Shown here: piece after piece, positions 1-6,816 of the stretch
Position numbering within the stretch: the first letter of the stretch is position 1
How the letters are laid out: the number at the start of each line of letters is the position of its first letter
Made by a program: the position numbers and the translations under genes
Assembly (NCBI GenBank): GCA_020047885.1
Contig: JAIFNF010000104.1
Location: forward strand, 1-6,825
Length of the DNA: 6,825 nucleotides
DNA from: Gammaproteobacteria bacterium
GTDB lineage: Bacteria; Pseudomonadota; Gammaproteobacteria; Competibacterales; Competibacteraceae
Reading direction: 5' to 3'
The notes under the pieces: generated by a model
Seen by the model: only the letters and a program-made list of their open reading frames with translations
What the model was told of the DNA's origin: nothing
Database searches by the model: none

Positions 1-2867
1 GCCATGATCACCAGTGGCGCCAGATAAGAGCGGAATTGCGCCACCACCAGCAGGTAAATCAGGATCATTCCCACCCCGTAAGCAATGCCCATATCGCGGA
101 AGGTCTCATAAGTCATCTGCCACTCACCGTCCCATTTCAGACTGTAGCGGTAGGGATTATCCGGCTGGCGAATGAAGAATTGCGCCAGCGGTTCACCAGC
201 AATAGGCAGTTCCTGCAACTTGGCGAAGATTTCAAACATCCCATACAGCGGACTGTCCAGCGGGCCAGCCATATCGCCGAAGATAAACACCACCGGCAAT
301 AAATCCTTGTGATAAATCGCATTTTCACGAGGTGCCGTCTCAACGTCCACAATTTCCGACAACGGCGTCAACCCCCCGCCCTGACTGCGCGTCCGCAAAT
401 TCAACACACTGGCAATAGCTGCCTGATCAGCCACCGGCAATTCCAGCCGCAACGGGATCGGGTACTTGGCCATTTCGGAATGCAGATAGCTGACATCTTC
501 ACCCCGCAGCGCCGTATTAATATCCGCCGCCACCGCCTGTTGCGATACGCCCAGCAGCGCCGCCTTGGCTCGGTCAACGTGGACAATCAGCCGCTCCGAA
601 GGCGTCTCCACCGTATCATCCACATCCACAATATCCGGCGTTGCGCTGAACACCGCTCGCACCTGTTGCGCGGCATTAATCTGGCCGGGATAGTTCAGCC
701 CGTACACCTCCGCGACCAGTGGTGCCATCACTGGCGGTCCCGGCGGCACTTCGACGACCTTGACGTTGGCATTATATTTCGCCCCAATCTCTTGCAACGG
801 CCCGCGCACCGCCAGAGCAATCGCGTGACTCTGGCGGTCACGATGTTTCTTGTCCACCAGATTGACCTGAAGATCTCCGACATTCGCGCCCGCCCGCAAG
901 TAATACTGCCGTACCAGACCGTTGAAATTGATCGGTGCCGCCGTTCCTGCATACGCCTGATAATCAGTGACTTCCGGCACCGTGGCCAGATGGCGACCCA
1001 ACTCGCCCAATACCCGCGCCGTTTGCTCCAGCGTCGTCCCTTCCGGCATATCCACAATCACCTGAAATTCCGACTTGTTATCGAAAGGCAGCATCTTCAG
1101 CACCACCAGTTGGAAATAGGCCAGGCTGACCGAACCGCCGATCATGACCAATACCGACAGTCCCAACACCCAGCGCAACGGTCGCCCCTGCTGCCCGCGC
1201 AGGAACGGGCCAATGATGCGGCGGAACAGGCGGTGAGCGAAGTCTTCATCGATCGGGGATTCGGGGTTCGGGGTTCGGGGTTCGGGATGCGCTGCGGGTT
1301 CCTTGCGCCCCTTCAACACCTTATAAGTCAACCACGGGGTGAATATGAACGCGACCGCCAGCGAAATCAGCATCCCCATACTGGAGTTGATGGGAATCGG
1401 ACTCATGTACGGCCCCATCAGCCCGGACACAAACGCCATCGGCAGTAACGCCGCAATGACCGTGAACGTCGCCAGAATGGTCGGTCCGCCCACCTCATCG
1501 ACTGCCAGCGGAATCGCCTCGACCAGCGAGCGCCCGCCTAGATGCAGGTGCCGGTGAATGTTCTCCACCACCACAATGGCGTCGTCGACCAGAATGCCGA
1601 TAGAGAAGATCAGGGCGAACAGTGACACCCGATTGAGGGTAAATCCCCACGCCCACGAGGCAAACAGGGTAATGGTCAACGTCAGAATCACTGCCGCACC
1701 GACAATGAACGCTTCCCGCCAACCCAGCGCTAACAGCACTAAAACAATGACCAGCGCCGTCGCGAACATCAGCTTGGTCATCAAAGTCATGGCCTTGTCA
1801 TTGGCCGTGACCCCGTAGTTGCGGGTCACCGTAACGTTCACCCCTTCCGGGATGACGGTTCCCTTCAACTGCTCCACCCGCTGCACCACCTGATCGGCAA
1901 TTTGCACTGCGTTTTCACCGGGCTTCTTGGCAATAGCTAAGGTGACTGCGGGAAATTCACCCTGCACATCAATGCCATTTGCCGCCGCTGCCGACCCGGT
2001 TCCCAGCCAGACATAACGCTCCGGCGTATCCGGCCCTAGTTTGACCTCGGCAACATCAGCCAGATACACCGGCGTGTCTTGATGCAGCCCGACCACCAAC
2101 TGCCCCAATTCCGCCGGATCCACCAGGAAACTGCCCGCCTGAACGGGAATTTCGCGGTTATCGCCTACTAACGCGCCCGCATCCGCCGAAGCGTTAGCGG
2201 CCTGTAGCGACTGGCGCAGATCCGCCAGCGACAATCCATAACCGGACAATTTGGCGGGATCAAACTGCACGCTGACCACCCGATCTGGCTGACCAATCGT
2301 GTACAAATCACGAGTACCCGCGACCCGTTTCAATTCCGTTTCCAGGGTATGCGCCACCCGCGCCAGATCATCGGCGCTGCGCTCAGTATCCTCAGTCCAC
2401 AGGGTCAGACTGACAATCGGCACATCGTCAATGCCCTTGGGTTTAACAATCGGTTGCCCCACGCCCAGGTTAGGCGGCAGCCAGTCGGCGTTGGAATACA
2501 ACTTGTTGTACAACCGGACAATGGCATCGGTGCGCGGCTCGCCCACAAAAAATTGCACCGTCAACACCGCCATGCCGGGGCGGGACACCGAGTAGATATG
2601 CTCCACGCCTTCGATTTCCGCCAACACCTGCTCCGCCGGACTGCTGACCAGTTGCTCCACCTCCCGAGCCGTCGCGCCGGGGAACGGGATGAAGACGTTA
2701 GCAAAAGTCACATTGATTTGCGGTTCTTCTTCACGGGGCGTCACCAACACGGCAAACAGACCCATTAACAACCCGACCAGCGCCAGCAGGGGTGTGATTT
2801 CACTGAGCAGGAATTTTTTGGCAATCGCCCCGGACAGACCGAGACGCGGTTCGGCAGCGTCGCTCAT
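1..2867 (-). CDS. Efflux RND transporter permease subunit (3' end outside window)
   Basis: Inner-membrane proton/substrate antiporter of a tripartite efflux pump, in the AcrB/acriflavin-resistance (HAE-like) branch of the RND family. My hand translation of the left part shows one open frame of 955 codons without a stop before the window edge; about 100-130 residues (last TM helices) should lie outside, as the family is about 1,030-1,080 aa. TM1 is near residues 24-43. A first porter domain follows, then the TM4 motif GILVDDAIVVVEN with the proton-relay pair D428-D429. The central cytoplasmic loop is near 513-560, TM7 starts near W566, and a second porter domain follows. The frame ends inside a TM segment (PLVIM). 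The lysine expected in TM10 is not visible. ATG 2867 overlaps the adaptor stop (ATGA) and has a GGGGGA Shine-Dalgarno 8 bases upstream, so the two are translationally coupled. The two Asp favour the drug/organic class over CusA-type metal pumps, but the substrate is unknown. Confidence 0.95.
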   Translation of the reverse strand, partial: MSDAAEPRLGLSGAIAKKFLLSEITPLLALVGLLMGLFAVLVTPREEEPQINVTFANVFIPFPGATAREVEQLVSSPAEQVLAEIEGVEHIYSVSRPGMAVLTVQFFVGEPRTDAIVRLYNKLYSNADWLPPNLGVGQPIVKPKGIDDVPIVSLTLWTEDTERSADDLARVAHTLETELKRVAGTRDLYTIGQPDRVVSVQFDPAKLSGYGLSLADLRQSLQAANASADAGALVGDNREIPVQAGSFLVDPAELGQLVVGLHQDTPVYLADVAEVKLGPDTPERYVWLGTGSAAAANGIDVQGEFPAVTLAIAKKPGENAVQIADQVVQRVEQLKGTVIPEGVNVTVTRNYGVTANDKAMTLMTKLMFATALVIVLVLLALGWREAFIVGAAVILTLTITLFASWAWGFTLNRVSLFALIFSIGILVDDAIVVVENIHRHLHLGGRSLVEAIPLAVDEVGGPTILATFTVIAALLPMAFVSGLMGPYMSPIPINSSMGMLISLAVAFIFTPWLTYKVLKGRKEPAAHPEPRTPNPESPIDEDFAHRLFRRIIGPFLRGQQGRPLRWVLGLSVLVMIGGSVSLAYFQLVVLKMLPFDNKSEFQVIVDMPEGTTLEQTARVLGELGRHLATVPEVTDYQAYAGTAAPINFNGLVRQYYLRAGANVGDLQVNLVDKKHRDRQSHAIALAVRGPLQEIGAKYNANVKVVEVPPGPPVMAPLVAEVYGLNYPGQINAAQQVRAVFSATPDIVDVDDTVETPSERLIVHVDRAKAALLGVSQQAVAADINTALRGEDVSYLHSEMAKYPIPLRLELPVADQAAIASVLNLRTRSQGGGLTPLSEIVDVETAPRENAIYHKDLLPVVFIFGDMAGPLDSPLYGMFEIFAKLQELPIAGEPLAQFFIRQPDNPYRYSLKWDGEWQMTYETFRDMGIAYGVGMILIYLLVVAQFRSYLAPLVIM
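1253..1287. repeat. TTCGGGG heptamer tandem repeat inside the RND permease gene
   Basis: Three perfect head-to-tail TTCGGGG units (1260-1280) are flanked by one near-perfect unit on each side (TCGGGGA at 1253-1259, TTCGGGA at 1281-1287). Read in the permease frame on the minus strand it encodes a proline-rich stretch, PEPRTPNPESP (residues about 528-538), in the cytoplasmic loop between the two halves of the transporter. Three units equal 21 bases, so the frame is kept. Gain or loss of a single unit would shift it. Confidence 0.9.
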
Positions 2868-3925
2868 GGTTGTGATCCCCCAGCCTGCATCCGCTCCTTC
2901 AGATACACGCCCGCCTGAATGGGATCGAGCGCGACCTGCTCACCCGCATCCAGCCCGGCCAGAATGTCCACTGGATCGCCGGTCACACGCCCCGGACGCA
3001 CCTGCCGAAAGTTGACTTGTTCACCCTTGACCACATACACCGCGCTCACTTCACCGCGCTGAACCAATGCAGATCGGGGGATGGTCAACCGCTGCGCATC
3101 CCCCACCCGGAAAGCCGTTTTAACAAACATGCCGGGATATAAACCCTCGGTTTTCTTCGGCAAGTAAACCCGCACTTTAAACACATTGCTTTGCGGGTCT
3201 GCGTAAGGGAAAAAGATCAGCTTTTCGGCAGCGATGCCCTTCCCGCCATGCAGTGGCAACACCCGCGCCTGCTGGTACTGGCGAACCGGTTCAATCAACC
3301 GTTGCGGCACATTGACAACGACCCGCAGTTCATCCAGCGAAAAACCGGTCATCAGTGGCTTGCCGGGTTGAACGCTCTCACCGAGTTCGACATGACGCTC
3401 CAGCACAATGCCGCTATACGGCGCGTTAACGATGGTGTAGCCCAACGATTCCCGCGCCTGAGCCACTCCCGCTTGCGCTGCTTCCAGACGGGCTTTGGCC
3501 GCGCTCAGCGTCGCTGTCGCGGAATCCATTTGCGCTTTGGCCACCAGTTGCCGTTCATACACGCCGCGAATGCGTTGATATTCCGCCTCGGCTTCAATAA
3601 ACCGGGCTTCGGCTTCACGCAAGTTGGCCTGGGCGGCTTCCAGACCAGCGCGCTGTTCAATATTGCGGATGCGGACAATGGGCGCACCCTGCACCACCAT
3701 ATCGTTGACATCGACCATGATTTCCTCAACGCGACCGGCGGTCTGCGCAGAAACGGTGCTGCGGTTGATCGCCTCAACCACCCCATCGAGAATCTGCTCA
3801 TACGGCAGCGTTTGCCGCTGGACTTCGGCGACCGGAAAGGGCGGTTCAGCCGCTGGCAGACTTGCCGACAGGATCAACAGTAACCCGCAGAAGAGCAGTC
3901 GGAACAAATAGATAGGCTTAGGCAT
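2864..3925 (-). CDS. Efflux RND transporter periplasmic adaptor (membrane fusion protein, HlyD/AcrA type)
   Basis: Bridges the inner-membrane RND permease to an outer-membrane channel. The 353-residue form begins with a signal peptide: K3, a hydrophobic core at about 7-22, and probable cleavage near 22-26. Next come the first lipoyl half-motif (about 45-90, TVSAQTAGRVEEI), an Ala/Glu/Arg-rich alpha-hairpin coiled coil (about 92-162), the second lipoyl half (NAPYSGIVLERHVELGE, 167-183), a beta-barrel (about 197-280) and a membrane-proximal domain (about 281-345). The frame is open to an ATG at 3997, but that codon lies upstream of the predicted transcription start and would put 24 residues before the signal peptide. 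ATG 3925 has GAGGG six bases upstream and is preferred. The stop overlaps the permease start by 4 bases. No lipobox is seen, so it is probably a soluble periplasmic protein rather than a lipoprotein. The substrate cannot be told. Confidence 0.95.
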   Translation of the reverse strand: MPKPIYLFRLLFCGLLLILSASLPAAEPPFPVAEVQRQTLPYEQILDGVVEAINRSTVSAQTAGRVEEIMVDVNDMVVQGAPIVRIRNIEQRAGLEAAQANLREAEARFIEAEAEYQRIRGVYERQLVAKAQMDSATATLSAAKARLEAAQAGVAQARESLGYTIVNAPYSGIVLERHVELGESVQPGKPLMTGFSLDELRVVVNVPQRLIEPVRQYQQARVLPLHGGKGIAAEKLIFFPYADPQSNVFKVRVYLPKKTEGLYPGMFVKTAFRVGDAQRLTIPRSALVQRGEVSAVYVVKGEQVNFRQVRPGRVTGDPVDILAGLDAGEQVALDPIQAGVYLKERMQAGGSQP

Positions 3926-3931
3926 AAGAGT

Positions 3932-3936
3932 CCCTC
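3932..3936 (-). promoter_or_regulatory. Ribosome binding site deciding the adaptor start
   Basis: GAGGG on the minus strand, six bases before ATG 3925. It supports starting the adaptor at the signal peptide rather than at the in-frame ATG 3997, which lies upstream of the promoter's -10 box. Confidence 0.75.
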
Positions 3937-3965
3937 GTCGAGACGGATCAGCTTGGAATTTCTGT

Positions 3966-3985
3966 ATATTAGAGAATTCTAATAT
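3966..3985. promoter_or_regulatory. Perfect 20-base palindrome, probable repressor operator of the efflux operon
   Basis: The arms ATATTAGA (3966-3973) and TCTAATAT (3978-3985) are exact reverse complements around the 4-base spacer GAAT. The site covers the predicted -10 box and lies about 40 bases upstream of the adaptor start. A short AT-rich dyad over the core promoter of an efflux operon is typical of dimeric TetR-, MarR- or ArsR-family repressors. No regulator gene is in the window, so the family cannot be assigned. Confidence 0.6.
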
Positions 3986-4004
3986 TTTCACACGCAATGG
4001 ACAA
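3976..4004 (-). promoter_or_regulatory. Sigma70-like promoter of the efflux operon
   Basis: On the minus strand, TTGTCC (-35, 3999-4004; 4 of 6 matches) is followed by a 17-base spacer and TAGAAT (-10, 3976-3981; 5 of 6 matches). Transcription would start near 3968-3970, giving a leader of about 45 bases before ATG 3925 with GAGGG in place. The -10 lies within the 3966-3985 palindrome. Confidence 0.55.
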
Positions 4005-4062
4005 GGCGTTACATCTATCGGTTATCACTGAGGGGATTTCCTGAAAAGAGAATACCGGCATT

Positions 4063-4091
4063 AATCCTCACTCCAGCCAAACGTGAGGATT
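4063..4091. repeat. Inverted repeat (9-base perfect stem)
   Basis: AATCCTCAC (4063-4071) pairs with GTGAGGATT (4083-4091) around an 11-base loop. It lies downstream of the PD-(D/E)XK gene and upstream of the efflux promoter. Read on the minus strand no T-run follows, so it is not a classical intrinsic terminator for the transcript arriving from 4219. On the plus strand it runs into TTTT, but no plus-strand gene is present. It ends exactly where the next hairpin begins. Confidence 0.7.
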
Positions 4092-4169
4092 TTAGCCACG
4101 GAAAGACACAGAAAAATCACGGAAAATTCTTTCTTTTTTCAGTGTTTATCCGTGTTTATCCGTGGCTAA
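4092..4169. repeat. Long imperfect hairpin with TTAGCCACGGA ends, containing a 10-base tandem repeat
   Basis: TTAGCCACGGA (4092-4102) is exactly complementary to TCCGTGGCTAA (4159-4169), and pairing continues inward imperfectly (ACAC/GTGT, CACGGA-like blocks). The right side contains two perfect tandem copies of GTGTTTATCC (4142-4161). Ends of this type recur in intergenic repeats of many environmental bacteria (from memory, not searched), so this is probably a REP/MITE-like dispersed element. It could also act as an mRNA-stabilising or terminating structure for the 4219-5472 gene. Confidence 0.7.
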
Positions 4170-4218
4170 TTTCTGGAATGATGATCAATGCTCGATATTG
4201 TTTTTATGAGAAATCACC

Positions 4219-5472
4219 CTAGCGCTCCAGAATGCCGATCAGAATCGACAGTATCTCTTCCAGATCGGATAACAGCGTGTAGGCATTCATATCTTTCTGC
4301 AGCAACTTATCGGTTCGATTTAGTACGCCAAACCGCCATACATCGCCCAATGTCACTGCGCCATATAACAGAACCTGTTCATTTGGCAATAGCTTGTCCA
4401 AAGCAATCAATTCAACTGCGAGTTGATTAAATCCGCGTTCCATATCACCTTTTTTAGCTTCAATAATAATAAAGTTGCTGATCAATTTAATCAGATAATC
4501 AATCGTTCCACTTAAATTTTCCCCGGCGTCCAAAGGGTATTCAACATCAATTTCCGCCTGGATATATTCAAGCATTTCCAGTAACAGGGGCGAAATATAA
4601 AACTCTCTTCTCGCCGCTTCAGAATTCAGGGAAATCAGCGGTAACTTCTTAATGTAGGTTTCACGCAATCGCGTCAGAGGGCCGACGACCTGCGAATATC
4701 TGGGAAGCTGCAACTCGGCAAAACCGTACTGATAACCAAACTCTTCAATAATTTCACGGGTAGGATAATTGAACTCAAAATAGTCAGAAAACGTGTATTT
4801 TTTCCCTTCTTTAAGTAGCTTACTCATCGCTTGTTTCCCCAAACGATCAGTCAAACCGTATTGACTGGCTTCTTCAGCAATATAAGCCAGTATCGCTAAT
4901 ATCTGTTCCAGTTCTTTCAAATAATACTCTTCTGTGTCAATAAATACTTGATTTCCCTCAAGCCGAATGAATTTCCAGCTACTTCCACTCGTCACTGTGC
5001 CATAAATTTGCGGAAGATTTTGATGATCACGCTCATTAAAAAAATGAGCCGCAACCATAGTCGCTACACATTGCCCCAGCGCTTCAATAATATCTTCTTT
5101 CTTCGCCTCGATAATTGTCAAAATTGGTGCAGAAATATAATACTGCTCAGCATTAAGACTAATCAGATAATCACAATATCCATCCAGACCCAGCGCTGAA
5201 TCAACATCCAATCTTTTTCCAGAAAATAAACTAATTTTTTCACTAAGCCGTTCCTTGAGTTCGAACAGAATTGGCGCAATAATCCATTCAGATCTTGATT
5301 TTTCTGTATTAACCGACAATGCCAAAGGCACATATTTTTTAAGCGTTAATTTTAAAAAATCACTAATTTCAAAAGGCTGAATATTCTGATCTCGAAAAAG
5401 ATTGACGTTCTCAATCACTGTCAATTTAAATTGATCCTTGACTTTTTTTAAGGTAAATCCACTGTAAGCCAT
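4219..5472 (-). CDS. Uncharacterised protein with two tandem PD-(D/E)XK nuclease-like domains
   Basis: 417 residues, no signal peptide or TM segment, function unknown. It is an internal duplication. Copy 1 shows NTEKSRSEW (55-63) then P67 and E71, D101 in GYCDYLI, E122-A-K124, Q134 and YGTVTSGSSWKF (157-168). Copy 2 shows NSEAARREF (283-291) then P295 and E299, D325 in GTIDYLI, E338-A-K340, Q350 and YGAVTLGDVWRF (370-381). The order E-D-ExK-Q is the PD-(D/E)XK fold signature and both copies look complete. The spacing from D to E is 21 residues in copy 1 and 13 in copy 2. Single-module relatives of about 200 aa are, from memory, common in cyanobacteria and other filamentous or sulfur bacteria; a restriction- or defence-type nuclease is possible but unproven. 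ATG 5472 has AGGAG seven bases upstream. The gene is visibly AT-rich (one 60-base line is 25% GC against 70% for a line in cobS), suggesting transfer. It follows the cobS stop by 13 bases. Confidence 0.85.
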   Translation of the reverse strand: MAYSGFTLKKVKDQFKLTVIENVNLFRDQNIQPFEISDFLKLTLKKYVPLALSVNTEKSRSEWIIAPILFELKERLSEKISLFSGKRLDVDSALGLDGYCDYLISLNAEQYYISAPILTIIEAKKEDIIEALGQCVATMVAAHFFNERDHQNLPQIYGTVTSGSSWKFIRLEGNQVFIDTEEYYLKELEQILAILAYIAEEASQYGLTDRLGKQAMSKLLKEGKKYTFSDYFEFNYPTREIIEEFGYQYGFAELQLPRYSQVVGPLTRLRETYIKKLPLISLNSEAARREFYISPLLLEMLEYIQAEIDVEYPLDAGENLSGTIDYLIKLISNFIIIEAKKGDMERGFNQLAVELIALDKLLPNEQVLLYGAVTLGDVWRFGVLNRTDKLLQKDMNAYTLLSDLEEILSILIGILER

Positions 5473-5485
5473 TTAAATTCTCCTG

Positions 5486-6229
5486 TTAATTGATCAACAA
5501 TACCGGAATCAGCAACGCTACCATTTCCATCAATTCACAAACCGCGCCCAAAGTATCGCCGGTTGTCCCGCCCAACCGGTTCATCATGCTCCGGCGCAAT
5601 CCCAGAAACCCAATGCCCAGTACCCCCAGCAAAACGCCACCTGACTCTCCTAGTAATACCACTGTCACCACCGCCACCAGCAAGGCCAGTCCGCCACAAC
5701 GCCACCGGGGCAAATAATGGGCATAGGGCGAACCCAGTCCGCCAGGCCGCACATAAGGCGTGGTCATCAGCACGACCACCATCACCGTGCGACCCAACAC
5801 CGGCACCAGCAGTAGCCACCAGAAAGCTTCTCCGACCAGCAGCGCCTGCAACGCCGCGAACTTGGTGAGCAACAGCAGCACGACTACCACAATCGCCAAC
5901 GGCCCACTGCGTGGATCCTTCATAATCGCCAGGGTGCGCTCCCGGTCGCCCTGCCCGCCAATCCAGGCGTCAGCGGTATCCGCCAACCCGTCCAGATGCA
6001 AGCCGCCAGTCAGCCCGACCCAGACCATCAGCATCAGCGCCGCCAGCACGCCCGGATCGACCTGCGGCAAAACCGTGTGCATCCCGGCCAACAGCCCGCC
6101 AATCAGCAGGCCGACGACCGGAAAAAACAGCACTGACCTGCCTAATTCTTGCGGTTGCGGGGGCGTGGTCAGGGACGGAACCGGCAACCGGGTGAGCAGT
6201 TGCAAAGCCAGCGCGAAGGCGCGAATCAT
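5486..6229 (-). CDS. cobS: Adenosylcobinamide-GDP ribazoletransferase (cobalamin synthase)
   Basis: Polytopic inner-membrane enzyme that joins adenosylcobinamide-GDP to alpha-ribazole (or its 5'-phosphate), giving adenosylcobalamin (phosphate) and GMP, the nucleotide-loop assembly step of B12 synthesis. At 247 residues it is of normal family length. The CobS signatures are all present: GGLHLDGLADTADAW (75-89) with the Asp-rich DGLADT.D motif, KDPRSG (104-109) and GGTTGDTLGAVCE (220-232). Hydrophobic segments lie near 33-50, 58-75, 111-132, 136-156, 179-207 and 233-246. ATG 6229 overlaps the upstream phosphatase stop by 4 bases. No Shine-Dalgarno sequence is visible in the preceding bases (GGCCGCCTCGG), so translation probably depends on coupling to that gene. 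Confidence 0.97.
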   Translation of the reverse strand: MIRAFALALQLLTRLPVPSLTTPPQPQELGRSVLFFPVVGLLIGGLLAGMHTVLPQVDPGVLAALMLMVWVGLTGGLHLDGLADTADAWIGGQGDRERTLAIMKDPRSGPLAIVVVVLLLLTKFAALQALLVGEAFWWLLLVPVLGRTVMVVVLMTTPYVRPGGLGSPYAHYLPRWRCGGLALLVAVVTVVLLGESGGVLLGVLGIGFLGLRRSMMNRLGGTTGDTLGAVCELMEMVALLIPVLLIN

Positions 6230-6816
6230 CCGAGGCGGCCGTTATGAAACACCAGATGCGGCTCGGACTCCGGATCACGATGCACGCGCATCCGAGTGAG
6301 CGAGGCAAAAGGCGCTTCCATCCGCCAGATGCGCCGAATCGGCATATCCAGCAACTGACGCAATACCATGCGGATCACCCCGCCATGCGTCACCAGCAAG
6401 ATATGCCGACCCCGGTATTCTTCCAGCAGCGCGTTCCAGGCCTGGCTAATGCGCCGGTCAAAATCCACGACTGGTTCGCCGCCGGGAATCGGATACGCCA
6501 CCGGGTCGCGCCAGAACTGACCCAGCGCCTGTGGATCCGTCTCATGGACGTCCGCAACCGAACGCCCTTCCCAGACGCCAAAGCTAATCTCGGTGAACGC
6601 CGGGACGATGTGCAACGGGCCATCCAGCCGCTCCGCCAGTTCCTGGGCGAACGCCGCACAGCGAATCAGCGGCGAGCTGATAATCGCCTCCCATTCCCGA
6701 TAATCGCCGACCGCCGAACGCATCTGTTCCCAACCGCGCACACTCAGCGGATCATCGACCGACCCCCGGAATTTCTGGCCACCGTCCGGCTCGCCATGCC
6801 GCAATAAATCAACCAC
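6226..6816 (-). CDS. cobC: Histidine phosphatase family protein, probable alpha-ribazole phosphatase
   Basis: Phosphoglycerate-mutase-like phosphatase. With R6-H7-G8 (phosphohistidine), R52 in SSPLIRC, E76 before the SFGVWEGRS segment and H144 in VTHGG, the whole catalytic set is visible in 196 residues. Overlap with cobS points to alpha-ribazole phosphatase (CobC), which removes the 5'-phosphate from alpha-ribazole phosphate or from adenosylcobalamin phosphate. Other members of the superfamily share the fold, so the role rests largely on context. GTG 6816 is the only start codon inside the window, with GAG at 6823-6825 as a possible ribosome site. However, the frame stays open to the window edge (codons E-F-T before the GTG), and relatives often have a few residues more before the RHG. 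The true start may lie just outside. Confidence 0.88.
   Translation of the reverse strand: MVDLLRHGEPDGGQKFRGSVDDPLSVRGWEQMRSAVGDYREWEAIISSPLIRCAAFAQELAERLDGPLHIVPAFTEISFGVWEGRSVADVHETDPQALGQFWRDPVAYPIPGGEPVVDFDRRISQAWNALLEEYRGRHILLVTHGGVIRMVLRQLLDMPIRRIWRMEAPFASLTRMRVHRDPESEPHLVFHNGRLG

Noticed and set aside
309..1448. Long plus-strand open frame (379 codons) opposite the RND permease
   Set aside because: It is antisense to a well-supported coding frame, its product is a low-information Arg/His/Gln-rich sequence with no recognisable motif, and GC-rich codon structure on the other strand explains its length.
1..2867. Classification of the permease as a CusA-type heavy-metal pump
   Set aside because: The TM4 motif carries two adjacent aspartates (D428-D429), typical of the drug/organic-compound class, and no metal-binding Met clusters were seen in the visible part.
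3191..3883. Plus-strand open frame of 230 codons opposite the adaptor gene
   Set aside because: Antisense shadow of the adaptor, without domain motifs or a convincing ribosome site.
4092..4169. Interpretation as a CRISPR array or classical intrinsic terminator
   Set aside because: Only two 10-base tandem units with no spacers are present, which rules out CRISPR. No T-run follows the stem on the transcribed minus strand, so a canonical terminator is not supported.
4188..4430. Plus-strand open frame of 80 codons starting in the intergenic region
   Set aside because: It runs mostly antisense through the end of the PD-(D/E)XK gene, and no motif or clear ribosome site supports it.
5490..5497. 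TTGATCAA palindrome at the end of cobS as a possible operator or insertion target
   Set aside because: Eight bases only, inside the last cobS codons, with no matching flanking duplication at the other end of the AT-rich gene.
6244..6807. Plus-strand open frame of 187 codons opposite the phosphatase
   Set aside because: Antisense shadow; the opposite strand carries the complete catalytic residue set of a histidine phosphatase.
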